Shown here: piece by piece, positions 8,703 to 17,641 of the stretch | Position numbering within the stretch: the first letter of the stretch is position 1 | Layout: each line of letters begins with the position of its first letter | Source of the DNA: Pantoea cypripedii | GTDB lineage: Bacteria > Pseudomonadota > Gammaproteobacteria > Enterobacterales > Enterobacteriaceae | Direction: 5' to 3' | DNA: 64,000 nucleotides | NCBI RefSeq assembly: GCF_011395035.1 | Contig: NZ_CP024768.1 | Location: forward strand, 1,237,377-1,301,376 | The notes under the pieces: model-generated | Databases searched by the model: none | What the model was told of the DNA's origin: nothing | The model's input: only the letters and a program-made list of their open reading frames with translations | Position numbers and translations under genes: made by a program

Positions 8703-10724
8703 ATGAGTAAAGCCTTTAAACTCAACTCCGCATTTAAACCATCAGGGGACCAGCCTGAGGCGATTCGTCGCCTGGAAGAGGGACTGGAGGATGGCCTCGC
8801 GCATCAGACGCTGCTGGGGGTAACCGGTTCGGGAAAAACCTTTACCGTGGCCAATGTGATTGCCGATCTTAATCGGCCGACCATGGTGCTGGCGCCTAAC
8901 AAGACGCTGGCGGCCCAGCTTTACGGCGAGATGAAAGAGTTCTTCCCCGATAACGCGGTGGAGTTTTTTGTCTCCTACTACGACTACTACCAGCCTGAAG
9001 CGTATGTGCCCAGCTCTGACACCTTTATAGAAAAAGATGCATCGGTGAATGAGCATATTGAGCAGATGCGTCTGTCGGCTACCAAGGCTCTGCTGGAGCG
9101 GCGTGATGTGATTGTGGTGGCGTCGGTCTCGGCGATTTATGGTCTGGGTGATCCCGATCTCTACCTGAAAATGATGCTGCATCTGACGCGCGGCATGATC
9201 ATTGATCAACGCAGTATTCTGCGCCGTCTGGCGGAGCTGCAATATGCCCGTAACGATCAGGTGTTCCAGCGCGGCACCTTCCGTGTACGCGGCGAGGTGA
9301 TCGATGTCTTCCCGGCCGAATCTGACGATATTGCGTTGCGGGTGGAACTGTTCGATGAAGAAGTGGAGCGGCTGTCGCTGTTTGACCCGCTCACCGGCCA
9401 GGTGGTTTCGGTGGTGCCGCGTTTTACCGTCTATCCCAAAACCCACTACGTCACGCCGCGCGAACGTATCCTGCAATCGATGGAAGAGATCAAAAAGGAG
9501 CTGGTGGTTCGTCGTCAGGTGTTGCTGGAAAATCACAAACTGCTGGAAGAACAGCGTATTACCCAGCGTACCCAGTTTGACCTCGAAATGATGAATGAGC
9601 TGGGTTACTGCTCCGGTATCGAAAACTATTCGCGTTATCTCTCCGGGCGCGGCCCCGGCGAGCCGCCGCCGACGCTGTTCGACTACTTACCGGCCGATGG
9701 TCTGTTGGTGGTGGATGAATCTCACGTCACCATTCCGCAGATTGGCGGTATGTATCGCGGTGACCGCGCGCGTAAAGAGACGCTGGTGGAGTATGGTTTC
9801 CGCCTGCCGTCAGCGCTGGATAACCGTCCGTTGCGCTTTGAAGAATTTGAAGCGCTGGCGCCGCAAACCATCTATGTTTCGGCCACGCCAGGTAACTACG
9901 AGCTGGAGAAATCCGGGAACGAGGTGATTGATCAGGTGGTGCGTCCAACCGGCCTGCTCGATCCGATCCTTGAAGTGCGTCCGGTGACGACGCAGGTGGA
10001 TGACCTGCTGTCAGAAATCCGCAAACGCGTCGAGATCAATGAACGTGTCCTGGTCACCACCCTGACCAAACGTATGGCAGAAGATCTGACCGAGTATCTG
10101 GAAGAACACGGTGAGAAGGTGCGTTATCTGCACTCGGATATCGACACGGTGGAGCGTATGGAGATCATTCGCGACCTGCGCCTGGGTGAGTTTGACGTGC
10201 TGGTGGGGATTAACCTGCTGCGTGAAGGGCTGGATATGCCGGAAGTGTCGCTGGTGGCGATTCTTGATGCCGATAAAGAAGGTTTCCTGCGCTCCGAACG
10301 TTCACTGATTCAGACCATTGGCCGTGCCGCACGTAACATCAATGGTAAAGCGATTCTGTATGCTGACAGGATCACCAACTCAATGGCGCGCGCGATCGAG
10401 GAAACCGAACGCCGTCGTGAGAAACAGCAGCGCTATAACGAAGAAAACGGCATCGTGCCGCAGGGCCTGAACAAAAAGATCACCGATATTCTCGAACTGG
10501 GTAAAAACGTGGTCAAAACCCGTGGCAAGGGCAAAACGGCGTCGCGTACCGCCGCTGAAGCCGAGGCCAGTTATCTGGCGCTCACGCCACAGGCGATGCA
10601 GAAGAAAATTCACGAGCTGGAAGGGCAGATGCAGCAGCACGCGCAGAATCTGGAGTTTGAAGAGGCGGCGCGGGTACGCGATCAGTTGCATGAACTGCGC
10701 GAGCTGTTTATCGCCGCCTCATAA
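8703..10724 (+). CDS. uvrB: UvrABC excinuclease subunit UvrB
   Basis: Damage-verification helicase-like subunit of nucleotide excision repair, working with UvrA and UvrC. The 673-residue length equals E. coli UvrB. Visible are Walker A GVTGSGKTFT (residues 39-48), the beta-hairpin region YYDYYQPEAYVP, helicase motif VDESH, the C-terminal helicase motifs (GINLLREGLDMPEVSLVAILDADKEGFLRS is split across motifs IV-V; QTIGRAARN is motif VI) and the C-terminal UVR domain (EGQMQQHAQNLEFEEAARVRD). The ATG at 8703 gives MSKAFKLNSAF as in E. coli. SOS control through the upstream LexA-like site is likely. Confidence 0.97.
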   Translation: MSKAFKLNSAFKPSGDQPEAIRRLEEGLEDGLAHQTLLGVTGSGKTFTVANVIADLNRPTMVLAPNKTLAAQLYGEMKEFFPDNAVEFFVSYYDYYQPEAYVPSSDTFIEKDASVNEHIEQMRLSATKALLERRDVIVVASVSAIYGLGDPDLYLKMMLHLTRGMIIDQRSILRRLAELQYARNDQVFQRGTFRVRGEVIDVFPAESDDIALRVELFDEEVERLSLFDPLTGQVVSVVPRFTVYPKTHYVTPRERILQSMEEIKKELVVRRQVLLENHKLLEEQRITQRTQFDLEMMNELGYCSGIENYSRYLSGRGPGEPPPTLFDYLPADGLLVVDESHVTIPQIGGMYRGDRARKETLVEYGFRLPSALDNRPLRFEEFEALAPQTIYVSATPGNYELEKSGNEVIDQVVRPTGLLDPILEVRPVTTQVDDLLSEIRKRVEINERVLVTTLTKRMAEDLTEYLEEHGEKVRYLHSDIDTVERMEIIRDLRLGEFDVLVGINLLREGLDMPEVSLVAILDADKEGFLRSERSLIQTIGRAARNINGKAILYADRITNSMARAIEETERRREKQQRYNEENGIVPQGLNKKITDILELGKNVVKTRGKGKTASRTAAEAEASYLALTPQAMQKKIHELEGQMQQHAQNLEFEEAARVRDQLHELRELFIAAS

Positions 10725-10755
10725 TGCCGCTACGGAATGTACCGCAATTTTCAGG

Positions 10756-11658
10756 TCAAAACGCCTGGATGGCATGTTCCAGTGCCACGCGCAGCAGCTG
10801 GCGGTCATGTCGATATTTAATATCGGCGGCCTCCAGCGGTTCGCGCACGATTAAACGCTCCTCCACACCGCGAATATCCGCCGCCGGGCTGACGATCACG
10901 GCATCAATCACCCGTTTACCAATCGCTTTTTCCATGATCGCCAGTTTGTCCGCCACGGTCAGGCTGGCCGCTGCCGGGCTGAGTTCACGGCCAAGATTAC
11001 CGATAAATACCATGGTCGCCGGGGTGCGGCGCAGTGCGCGCGCCATTTCTTCCATCAGCAGAATCGGCATCAGGCTGGTGTAGAAACTGCCGGGGCCAAT
11101 CAGGATCAGATCCGCTTCGGCAATCGCGTCCAGCGCTTCACGGGTCGGGACCACATTAGGATGCAGCATCAGCTCCTGCGGGGCCTGCTGCATCTCATCA
11201 ATCGCGGTTTCGCCGTACACCATATTGCCTTCATCATCCTGGGCCACCAGATCGACAGGCTGTTCGGACATCGGAATCAAAAAGGCATCAACTTTCAGCA
11301 GGTTGCGAATGATGTTGATGGCTTCCAGCGGCCGCACGCTGAGATGGTCAAGCGCTTTCAGGATCAGGTTGCCGAGGTTGTGACCGGCCAGTTCGCCATT
11401 ACCGGTGAAGCGATATTCAAACATCGCTGAGGCGACACTCGGTTCGGTGATCAACTGGTTGATGCAGTTACGCATATCGCCCCAGGCAATGCCGCCTTCT
11501 GAACGGCGGATGCGTCCGGTCGAACCGCCGTTGTCGGTGGTGGTAACAATACCGGTCAGACGCGAGCCAAGCGGTGCCAGCGCAGACATCACACGACCCA
11601 GACCGTGCCCGCCGCCCAGCGCCACCACACGATCCAAATCTGCCAGGGTACGATTCAT
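10756..11658 (-). CDS. ybhK: YvcK/CofD-family protein YbhK
   Basis: Member of the CofD-like/YvcK family; B. subtilis YvcK is needed for growth on gluconeogenic carbon sources and binds UDP-sugars, while the E. coli protein is poorly characterised. The 300 residues include the nucleotide-binding GGGHGLGRVMSAL motif near the N-terminus, TTTDNGGSTGRIR, and IGPGSFYTSLMPILL. It converges with uvrB and is divergent from moaA, as in E. coli. Molecular function is not established for this group; a role in cell-envelope precursor supply is inference. Confidence 0.9.
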   Translation of the reverse strand: MNRTLADLDRVVALGGGHGLGRVMSALAPLGSRLTGIVTTTDNGGSTGRIRRSEGGIAWGDMRNCINQLITEPSVASAMFEYRFTGNGELAGHNLGNLILKALDHLSVRPLEAINIIRNLLKVDAFLIPMSEQPVDLVAQDDEGNMVYGETAIDEMQQAPQELMLHPNVVPTREALDAIAEADLILIGPGSFYTSLMPILLMEEMARALRRTPATMVFIGNLGRELSPAAASLTVADKLAIMEKAIGKRVIDAVIVSPAADIRGVEERLIVREPLEAADIKYRHDRQLLRVALEHAIQAF

Positions 11659-11864
11659 GTTGCTCCTTATGACTGACGCCCCATCGTTGAGCAGCAGTTA
11701 AACTGATATGTATCAAAATCTGTCGGCTATTTTAACGTATCCTGTCGCGAAAATGCGGTGAAAAAACGTTATGTATCAGTATATATAGCGAAAATCCTTG
11801 ATGGAAGCGAACAACAAATCGCGCTAACATTCAGGCAACCGTGTTGCTTTGAGTCGCAACATAC

Positions 11865-11970
11865 ACTCTAGCCTGTGTACCTAAGTCTTCGGATACGGTG
11901 CCCAGGCCGCAGCCTTGAGCTGCCAGGGTGCAGAAAGAAATGACTGCATCTCCCGTATTTGGAAAGGTGT
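11865..11970 (+). ncRNA. Moco RNA motif (molybdenum cofactor riboswitch) of moaA
   Basis: The leader keeps the conserved blocks of the enterobacterial Moco motif: CACTCTAGCCT at the 5' side, GGATACGGTGC in the middle, GCCAGGGTGCAGAAAGAAATG, and CTCCCGTATTTGGAAAGGTG at the 3' end, in the order and spacing seen upstream of E. coli moaA. The 3' end includes the ribosome binding site of moaA, consistent with control of translation by cofactor level. Boundaries are approximate. Confidence 0.85.
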
Positions 11971-11974
11971 TCAG

Positions 11975-12961
11975 GTGTCACAATTTACAGATAGCTACGC
12001 GCGCAGCTTTTATTATCTGCGCTTGTCGGTCACGGACGTGTGTAACTTCCGTTGTACCTATTGCCTGCCCGAGGGCTACAAACCTCAGGGAACGCGCAAT
12101 AAAAGTTTTCTCTCGCTGGATGAAATCCGTCGTGTGACGCGCGCTTTTGCCGCCGCGGGCACTGAAAAAGTGCGCCTGACGGGTGGCGAACCCTCCTTAC
12201 GTCGTGATTTCACCGACATCATTGCCGCAGTGCGCGAAAATGACGCCATTCGTCAGATTGCTGTCACCACCAACGGTTATCGCCTGGCGCGTGATGTCCG
12301 GGAATGGCGTGCTGCCGGGCTGACCGCCCTTAATGTCAGCATCGATAGCCTTGATGCCCGCCAGTTTCACGCCATCACCGGGCAGGATAAGTTTCATCAG
12401 GTCATGGCCGGGATTGATGCCGCTTTTGAAGCCGGTTTTGCCCAGGTGAAAGTCAACAGCGTGCTGATGCGCGATGTCAACAGCCACAGCCTCGACACTT
12501 TTCTCCAGTGGATCCGTACCCGACCGATCCAGCTACGTTTTATCGAGCTGATGGAAACCGGGGAGGGCAGCGATCTGTTCCGCCGTCACCATATCTCGGG
12601 TGAGGTGATCCGCGACCAGCTGCTGATGCAAGGTTGGCAGCGTCAGCCGCGCGGCCGTAGCGATGGCCCAGCGCAGGTGTTTCGCCATCCCGATTATCAG
12701 GGTGAGATCGGCCTGATCATGCCGTATGCCAAAGATTTTTGTGCCAGCTGCAATCGCCTGCGCGTGTCGGCGATTGGCAACCTGCATCTGTGCCTGTTTG
12801 GTGACGGCGGGGTTCCGCTGCGCGATCTGCTGGCATCCGACGATCAGCAGAGCGAACTACAGGCCCGCATTGCACACAGCCTTGGGCAGAAAAAGCAGAC
12901 GCATTTTCTGCATCAGGGCAACACCGGTATTACACAAAATCTTTCCTTCATTGGTGGCTAA
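11975..12961 (+). CDS. moaA: GTP 3',8-cyclase MoaA
   Basis: Radical SAM enzyme that, with MoaC, converts GTP to cyclic pyranopterin monophosphate, the first step of molybdenum cofactor synthesis. The 328-residue protein has the N-terminal CNFRCTYC cluster motif, LTGGEPSLRRD, a C-terminal cluster motif CASCNRLR...C and ends in the double glycine needed for activity. I chose the GTG at 11975 because GGAAAGG precedes it by about 8 nt and the protein then aligns end to end with E. coli MoaA; the ATG at 11915 would lie inside the riboswitch. First gene of moaABCDE. Confidence 0.95.
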   Translation: MSQFTDSYARSFYYLRLSVTDVCNFRCTYCLPEGYKPQGTRNKSFLSLDEIRRVTRAFAAAGTEKVRLTGGEPSLRRDFTDIIAAVRENDAIRQIAVTTNGYRLARDVREWRAAGLTALNVSIDSLDARQFHAITGQDKFHQVMAGIDAAFEAGFAQVKVNSVLMRDVNSHSLDTFLQWIRTRPIQLRFIELMETGEGSDLFRRHHISGEVIRDQLLMQGWQRQPRGRSDGPAQVFRHPDYQGEIGLIMPYAKDFCASCNRLRVSAIGNLHLCLFGDGGVPLRDLLASDDQQSELQARIAHSLGQKKQTHFLHQGNTGITQNLSFIGG

Positions 12962-12977
12962 CAAAGGAGTTATGGCC

Positions 12978-13493
12978 ATGGGTAAATCTTCCGGCGACTT
13001 TGTTGCCATCAACGCTGCGGTGCTGACCGTTTCTGACAGCCGTGATGCCAGTAACGACACCTCAGGTGATTATTTGCGTGAGGCACTGACCGAAGCAGGA
13101 CATCAGGTGGTTGATCACGCGATCGTCGCGGATAACCGTTATCGCATTCGCGCCACAGTGTCGAGCTGGATCGCCAGTGAAGATGTTCAGGTGGTGATCG
13201 TCAACGGCGGTACCGGTTTTAACAGCAAAAACAGCACGCCAGAAGCGCTGCTGCCGCTGTTTGATCGCGAGATCGAAGGGTTTGGCGAACTGTTCCGCAT
13301 GATCTCATACGAAGAGATCGGCAGCGCCACCTTGCAGTCACGCGCGGTGGCAGGCATGGCAAATCAGACGCTGATCTTTGCCGTACCCGGTTCCAGCAAC
13401 GCCTGCCGCAGTGCCTGGGAACGCATTATCGTCGATCAGCTGGATGCGCGTACCCGTCCCTGTAATTTTGTCTCTCATTTGAAGAAGTTGTAA
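12978..13493 (+). CDS. moaB: Molybdenum cofactor biosynthesis protein MoaB
   Basis: MogA/MoaB-fold protein of the moa operon; E. coli MoaB binds molybdopterin-type ligands but its role remains unclear. The 171 residues include NAAVLTVSDSR, GGTG and the PEALLPLFDREIEGFGELFR helix. The Asp usually following GGTGxxxx in this family is Asn here (GGTGFNSKN). Two ATGs, at 12972 and 12978, are possible; GGAG lies 2 nt before the first but 8 nt before the second, so I chose the second. 16 nt separate it from moaA. Confidence 0.92.
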   Translation: MGKSSGDFVAINAAVLTVSDSRDASNDTSGDYLREALTEAGHQVVDHAIVADNRYRIRATVSSWIASEDVQVVIVNGGTGFNSKNSTPEALLPLFDREIEGFGELFRMISYEEIGSATLQSRAVAGMANQTLIFAVPGSSNACRSAWERIIVDQLDARTRPCNFVSHLKKL

Positions 13494-13495
13494 GC

Positions 13496-13981
13496 ATGTC
13501 CTCGTTAACCCATATCAATGCCGCTGGCGAAGCCCATATGGTGGATGTCTCCGGCAAAACCGAAACGGTCCGTGAAGCTCAGGCGGAAGCGCTGGTGCTG
13601 ATGAAACCGGAAACGCTGCAAATGATCATTGATGGCAGCCACCATAAAGGCGATGTGTTCGCGACGGCGCGCATCGCGGGTATTCAGGCCGCCAAGCGGA
13701 CCTGGGAGCTGATCCCGCTGTGCCATCCGCTGATGCTCAGCAAAGTCGAGGTGACGCTGGTGGCTGAGCCGGAGCACAGCCGGGTGCGCGTGACCTCGCG
13801 TTGCCGCCTCACCGGCAAGACCGGTGTCGAAATGGAAGCGCTGACCGCCGCCTCGGTCGCGGCGCTGACCATCTATGACATGTGCAAAGCGGTACAAAAA
13901 GACATCGTCATCGATCAGTTGCGTTTGCTGAGCAAAAGCGGCGGCAAATCCGGTGATTTTCAGGCGGTGCAGCATGATTAA
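13496..13981 (+). CDS. moaC: Cyclic pyranopterin monophosphate synthase MoaC
   Basis: Converts the MoaA product 3',8-cyclo-GTP into cyclic pyranopterin monophosphate. The 161-residue protein holds the family motifs MVDVSGKTETVREA near the N-terminus, KGDVFATARIAGIQAAKRT, PLCHPL and TGVEMEALTAASVAALTIYDMCK, including the catalytic lysine/aspartate region. It starts 2 nt after the moaB stop and overlaps moaD by 8 nt. Confidence 0.96.
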   Translation: MSSLTHINAAGEAHMVDVSGKTETVREAQAEALVLMKPETLQMIIDGSHHKGDVFATARIAGIQAAKRTWELIPLCHPLMLSKVEVTLVAEPEHSRVRVTSRCRLTGKTGVEMEALTAASVAALTIYDMCKAVQKDIVIDQLRLLSKSGGKSGDFQAVQHD

Positions 13982-14219
13982 GGTACTGTTTTTTGCTCAG
14001 GTCCGTGAGTTGACCGGCACCAGCGCGCTGGAACTGACGCCTGAATACGCCGATGTGGCGGCATTGCGCCATGCGCTGGCAGCGAAAAACGATCGCTGGG
14101 CGCTGGCGCTGGAGTCAGGCAAATTGCTGGCGGCGGTCAATCAAACTCTGGTGCCGATGAGCCACCCGCTGCGTGCCGGTGATGAAGTGGCTTTTTTCCC
14201 ACCGGTGACCGGAGGTTAA
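13974..14219 (+). CDS. moaD: Molybdopterin synthase sulfur carrier subunit MoaD
   Basis: Ubiquitin-like sulfur carrier of molybdopterin synthase; the C-terminal glycine is adenylylated by MoeB and thiolated. The 81-residue protein ends in PPVTGG, the required Gly-Gly tail. The ATG at 13974 gives MIKVLFFAQVRELTG, matching E. coli MoaD. It overlaps the moaC end by 8 nt, and its stop overlaps a possible moaE start. Confidence 0.95.
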   Translation: MIKVLFFAQVRELTGTSALELTPEYADVAALRHALAAKNDRWALALESGKLLAAVNQTLVPMSHPLRAGDEVAFFPPVTGG

Positions 14220-14221
14220 TG

Positions 14222-14674
14222 ATGGAAACCCGCATTCGTGTCGGCCACGAGGCGTTCAGCGTGGCAGAGGAGTATGCCTGGCTGTCAGCGCATGACAGCG
14301 ATGGGGCGGTCGTGACCTTCACCGGCAAAGTCCGCAATCACAACCTCGGTGACAGCGTGGCCGCGCTGACGCTGGAACATTATCCGGGCATGACGGAGAA
14401 AGCGCTGGCTGAAATCGTTGCTGACGCCCGTCAGCGCTGGGCGCTGCAACAGGTATCGGTGATTCATCGTGTCGGAGCGTTATTTCCCGGCGACGAAATC
14501 GTGTTTGTCGGTGTCAGCAGCGCGCATCGCAGCACCGCCTTTGCCGCGGCCGAGTTCATCATGGATTACCTGAAAACCCGTGCGCCATTCTGGAAGCGTG
14601 AAGCGACCACCGCAGGTGAGCGCTGGGTGGATGCGCGTGATAGCGACCATCAGGCAGCGGAACGCTGGAAGTAA
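14222..14674 (+). CDS. moaE: Molybdopterin synthase catalytic subunit MoaE
   Basis: Transfers sulfur from MoaD thiocarboxylate to cyclic pyranopterin monophosphate to form molybdopterin. The 150-residue protein shows GAVVTFTGKVRNHN, LEHYPGMTEKAL, HRVGALFPGDEIVFVGVSSAHR and the catalytic-lysine region KTRAPFWKRE. Two ATGs are in tandem (14219 and 14222); the GGAGG at 14211-14215 is better spaced (6 nt) for the second. It ends the moa operon. Confidence 0.95.
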   Translation: METRIRVGHEAFSVAEEYAWLSAHDSDGAVVTFTGKVRNHNLGDSVAALTLEHYPGMTEKALAEIVADARQRWALQQVSVIHRVGALFPGDEIVFVGVSSAHRSTAFAAAEFIMDYLKTRAPFWKREATTAGERWVDARDSDHQAAERWK

Positions 14675-14754
14675 CGCGCAAAACCGTCCGGCTCTGATGG
14701 CGGCAGGCCACTGAAAACGTTAAGGTAAGGTTTTTGTTTGCGTCAGGGAACGAG

Positions 14755-15849
14755 ATGAAAACCACCGTGATCTTCAAACGTGCCGCGTTACTGGCCTTGC
14801 TGGTGCTGGCGGGTTGTAGCACTGAAAAGCCACCGCAGGCTCCGGTGCGCCAGCCAACGGACGTCAAGGCGCAAATCCGCCAGCTGCTGCCCAGCCATGT
14901 TACGCAGAAAGCCGACTGGGCCGATGATATCTACACGGCCTTTCGCACCCAACAGCTTGATCCCAGCGTCAGTAACCTGTGCGCGGTGATCGCCATCGCC
15001 GATCAGGAATCCAACTTCAGCGCGGAAGCCGCTGTGCCGGGGCTACCGAAAATCGCCTGGGGCGAAATCGATCGCCGCGCGGCGAAGCTGCATATTCCCG
15101 CTTTCGTGGTGCGTACCGCGTTACTGATTAAATCACCCAACGGTGAAAGCTATGCTGCGCGTCTCGACAAAGTCCGTAGCGAGAAAGATCTGAGCGCCAT
15201 CTTTGATGACTTTATCGATATGGTGCCGATGGGACAAAAATTGTTCGGCAACCTCAACCCGATTCACACCGGGGGGCCGATGCAGGTCAGCATCGCCTTT
15301 GCTGAGGCGCACGCTAAAGGCTATCCGTGGCCGGTGGACGGCTCGATTCGCCGTGAAGTCTTTACCCGACACGGCGGCATGTATTTTGGCATCATGCATC
15401 TGCTGGGCTATCCGGCGGATTACTCCGCGCCACTCTATCGCTTTGCGGATTTCAATGCCGGATGGTACGCCAGCCGCAACGCGGCGTTCCAGGCGGCAGT
15501 GTCGCGCGCCAGTGGCATCAAACTGGCGCTGGACGGTGATTTAATTCAATACGGTAGCGATGCCGCCGGATCAACCGAGCTGGCGGTGCGCACGCTGAGT
15601 AAGCAGCTGGATATGAGTAACCGGGAAATTCGCCGTGACCTGGAGAAGGGGGAGCAACCCGGCTTCAGCGACAGCGTGCTATGGAAACAGCTTTTCACCC
15701 TGGCGGACAAAATGGCGGGCAAACGTCTGCCGCGTGAAATGCTGCCGGGCATTAAGCTGGAAAGTCCTAAAATTACCCGTAATCTCACCACGGCGTGGTT
15801 TGCCCAGCGTGTGGATAGCCGTTATCAACAGTGTTTGACGCGCCGTTGA
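14755..15849 (+). CDS. yaiW: DUF1615 outer-membrane lipoprotein, YaiW-like
   Basis: Lipoprotein with a type II signal peptide: MKTTVIFKRAALLALLVLAG then C, with a classic lipobox (VLAG|C, Cys21) and no Asp at +2, so outer-membrane sorting is predicted. The 364-residue length equals E. coli YaiW, a surface-exposed DUF1615 lipoprotein that affects uptake of some antimicrobial peptides. The ATG at 14755 begins the signal peptide directly; an earlier in-frame start at 14734 would only add residues before it. In E. coli yaiW lies elsewhere, so its place between moaE and ybhL is a local arrangement. Biochemical activity unknown. Confidence 0.85.
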   Translation: MKTTVIFKRAALLALLVLAGCSTEKPPQAPVRQPTDVKAQIRQLLPSHVTQKADWADDIYTAFRTQQLDPSVSNLCAVIAIADQESNFSAEAAVPGLPKIAWGEIDRRAAKLHIPAFVVRTALLIKSPNGESYAARLDKVRSEKDLSAIFDDFIDMVPMGQKLFGNLNPIHTGGPMQVSIAFAEAHAKGYPWPVDGSIRREVFTRHGGMYFGIMHLLGYPADYSAPLYRFADFNAGWYASRNAAFQAAVSRASGIKLALDGDLIQYGSDAAGSTELAVRTLSKQLDMSNREIRRDLEKGEQPGFSDSVLWKQLFTLADKMAGKRLPREMLPGIKLESPKITRNLTTAWFAQRVDSRYQQCLTRR

Positions 15850-15907
15850 CGCGGCGTGGCGTAAGCTCCACACTTACAGAGTTTGTCTAACTACTAAGAG
15901 GTGCATC

Positions 15908-16615
15908 ATGGACCGATATCCACGTAACGATTCAATCGTGCAGCAGGCCTCCGCCGGGCTGCAAACCTATATGGCGCAGGTGTATGGCTGGATGACCTGT
16001 GGTTTGCTGCTGACGGCGTTTGTTTCCTGGTTTGCCGCCCGCACACCGGCAGTGATGGAGCTGGTGTTTGCTAACCGCATGACCTTCTTTGGCCTGATCA
16101 TTGTGCAGCTGGGGGTGGTATTTGTACTGTCCGGGATGGTGCAGCGTCTGAGCGGTGCAGTGGCGACGGCGTTATTTATGCTGTATTCGGCGCTTACCGG
16201 CCTGACGATTGCCAGCATTTTCCTTGTTTACACCTATTCGTCTATCGCCAGCACCTTCTTTGTTACTGCCGGGATGTTTGGTGCCATGAGCTTTTATGGC
16301 TACACCACAAAACGTGACCTCAGCCGTTTTGGCAGCCTGCTGTTTATGGCGCTGATTGGTATTGTGCTGGCGTCGCTGGTTAACTTCTGGCTGAAAAGTC
16401 CGGCGCTGATGTGGGCTATCACCTATATCGGCGTGGTGGTGTTTGTCGGCCTGACCGCCTATGACACCCAGAAGCTGAAAGCGATTGGCGAAACGATAAA
16501 TGTGGATGATAAAGAGAATCTGCGTCGCTTCTCGATTATGGGTGCGCTGACGTTGTATCTCGATTTCATCAACCTGTTCCTGATGCTGCTGCGGATTTTC
16601 GGTAACCGCCGCTAA
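15908..16615 (+). CDS. ybhL: Bax1-inhibitor family inner-membrane protein YbhL
   Basis: Polytopic inner-membrane protein of the BI-1/YccA/YbhL family with seven hydrophobic segments between residues 25 and 230; family members are implicated in proton-linked calcium leak. The 235 residues show the C-terminal family signature TAYDTQKLK followed by the acidic/charged stretch and final helices LTLYLDFINLFLMLLRIFG. It follows the moa/yaiW block as in E. coli and is followed by a palindromic repeat. Function in enterobacteria is unproven. Confidence 0.93.
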   Translation: MDRYPRNDSIVQQASAGLQTYMAQVYGWMTCGLLLTAFVSWFAARTPAVMELVFANRMTFFGLIIVQLGVVFVLSGMVQRLSGAVATALFMLYSALTGLTIASIFLVYTYSSIASTFFVTAGMFGAMSFYGYTTKRDLSRFGSLLFMALIGIVLASLVNFWLKSPALMWAITYIGVVVFVGLTAYDTQKLKAIGETINVDDKENLRRFSIMGALTLYLDFINLFLMLLRIFGNRR

Positions 16616-16622
16616 CCATCCC

Positions 16623-16650
16623 GTAGCGGCGCGATAAATCGTGCCGCTAC
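16623..16650. repeat. Intergenic palindromic repeat, full 28-bp palindrome
   Basis: The arms GTAGCGGC and GCCGCTAC flank GCGATAAATCGT, making a near-perfect 28-bp palindrome. It lies between convergent ybhL and ybhN and could act as a two-way RNA hairpin, though no T-run follows. Confidence 0.8.
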
Positions 16651-16654
16651 GTAT

Positions 16655-17641
16655 TCAGGTGCCGTTTTCTGACGGCGTGGATTTTTCCATCCTGCGTTCA
16701 TTCTTCTGCCGCAGATGTTTTGCGCGACTTTCCAGCCACAGATACAGCACCAGCGCCAGCAGCAGCGGCAAAATAAAATACAACACGCGATAAGCCAGCA
16801 ATGCCGCGATAATGGTGCCGTGCGACGTATGTTGTCCGCTAAGCAGCGCCAGGAATACGGCTTCCAGCACGCCAATCCCGGCCGGGATATGGATAATCAC
16901 CCCCGCGATGCTGCTAATCAGCAATACGCCCAGCACCACCGGGTAGTCAACCTGCTGCGCCAGCAGCAGCCAGATAATCGCCCCCATCACCATCCAGTTG
17001 GCGCAGGATACCGCAAACTGAAACAGCGCCATGCGCAGCGAAGGCAGTTGCAGGTGCTGGCCTTTCACTGTCCAGTGACGTTTTTTGGCAAAGGCACAGG
17101 CCCACAGATACAACGCGACGCCCGTCAGCAGGCAGCCCCCAATGATGCGCAGCGTCTGTCCGCCAACAAACCAGCCCTGGGGAATCGGCACCATCCCGGC
17201 GGTAAACACCACGCCTGCCAGCAGGATATAACCCAGCCAGTTGGTGGCGATGCTAAGCGAAAAAATCCGCGTGATGGTGCCACCGGGTAAACCCAGCCGT
17301 GAATACAGGCGATAACGCATTGCCACGCCACCCACCCAGGTACTGAGCGTCAGGTTGAAGGCATAGCAGATAAATGACACCAGCATCACCTGGCGTTTGG
17401 CGAGTTTGTGCCCGCAGTAGGCGCGGCCAATCAAATCATAAACGCCGTAGGTCAGGTAACTGACCACCACCAGCGCGATAGCACTGAGGATCACCGTGCG
17501 GTTGTAATTGACGATCACATCAATAACGTCATCCCAGTTCACTTTGCGGGCATACACCACCAGCAGCACAATCACCGCGATGAAAAAGAGCCAGGTAAGA
17601 ATTTTCTTCACCCGCTGCCAGCGAGGATGTTTTTTACTCAT
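16655..17641 (-). CDS. ybhN: YbhN family lysylphosphatidylglycerol synthase-like membrane protein
   Basis: Inner-membrane protein of the UPF0104/LPG-synthase transmembrane family. The 328 residues contain about eight hydrophobic helices, beginning with a basic N-terminus and ILTWLFFIAVIVLLVVYARK, and include the family-type stretch HIPAGIGVLEAVFLALL near the C-terminus. No C-terminal catalytic domain follows, so it is the membrane half only. The start at 17641 shares its first base with the clsB stop region, indicating coupling in ybhP-clsB-ybhN. Partnership with the cardiolipin synthase in lipid handling is inference from this conserved operon. Confidence 0.92.
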   Translation of the reverse strand: MSKKHPRWQRVKKILTWLFFIAVIVLLVVYARKVNWDDVIDVIVNYNRTVILSAIALVVVSYLTYGVYDLIGRAYCGHKLAKRQVMLVSFICYAFNLTLSTWVGGVAMRYRLYSRLGLPGGTITRIFSLSIATNWLGYILLAGVVFTAGMVPIPQGWFVGGQTLRIIGGCLLTGVALYLWACAFAKKRHWTVKGQHLQLPSLRMALFQFAVSCANWMVMGAIIWLLLAQQVDYPVVLGVLLISSIAGVIIHIPAGIGVLEAVFLALLSGQHTSHGTIIAALLAYRVLYFILPLLLALVLYLWLESRAKHLRQKNERRMEKSTPSENGT

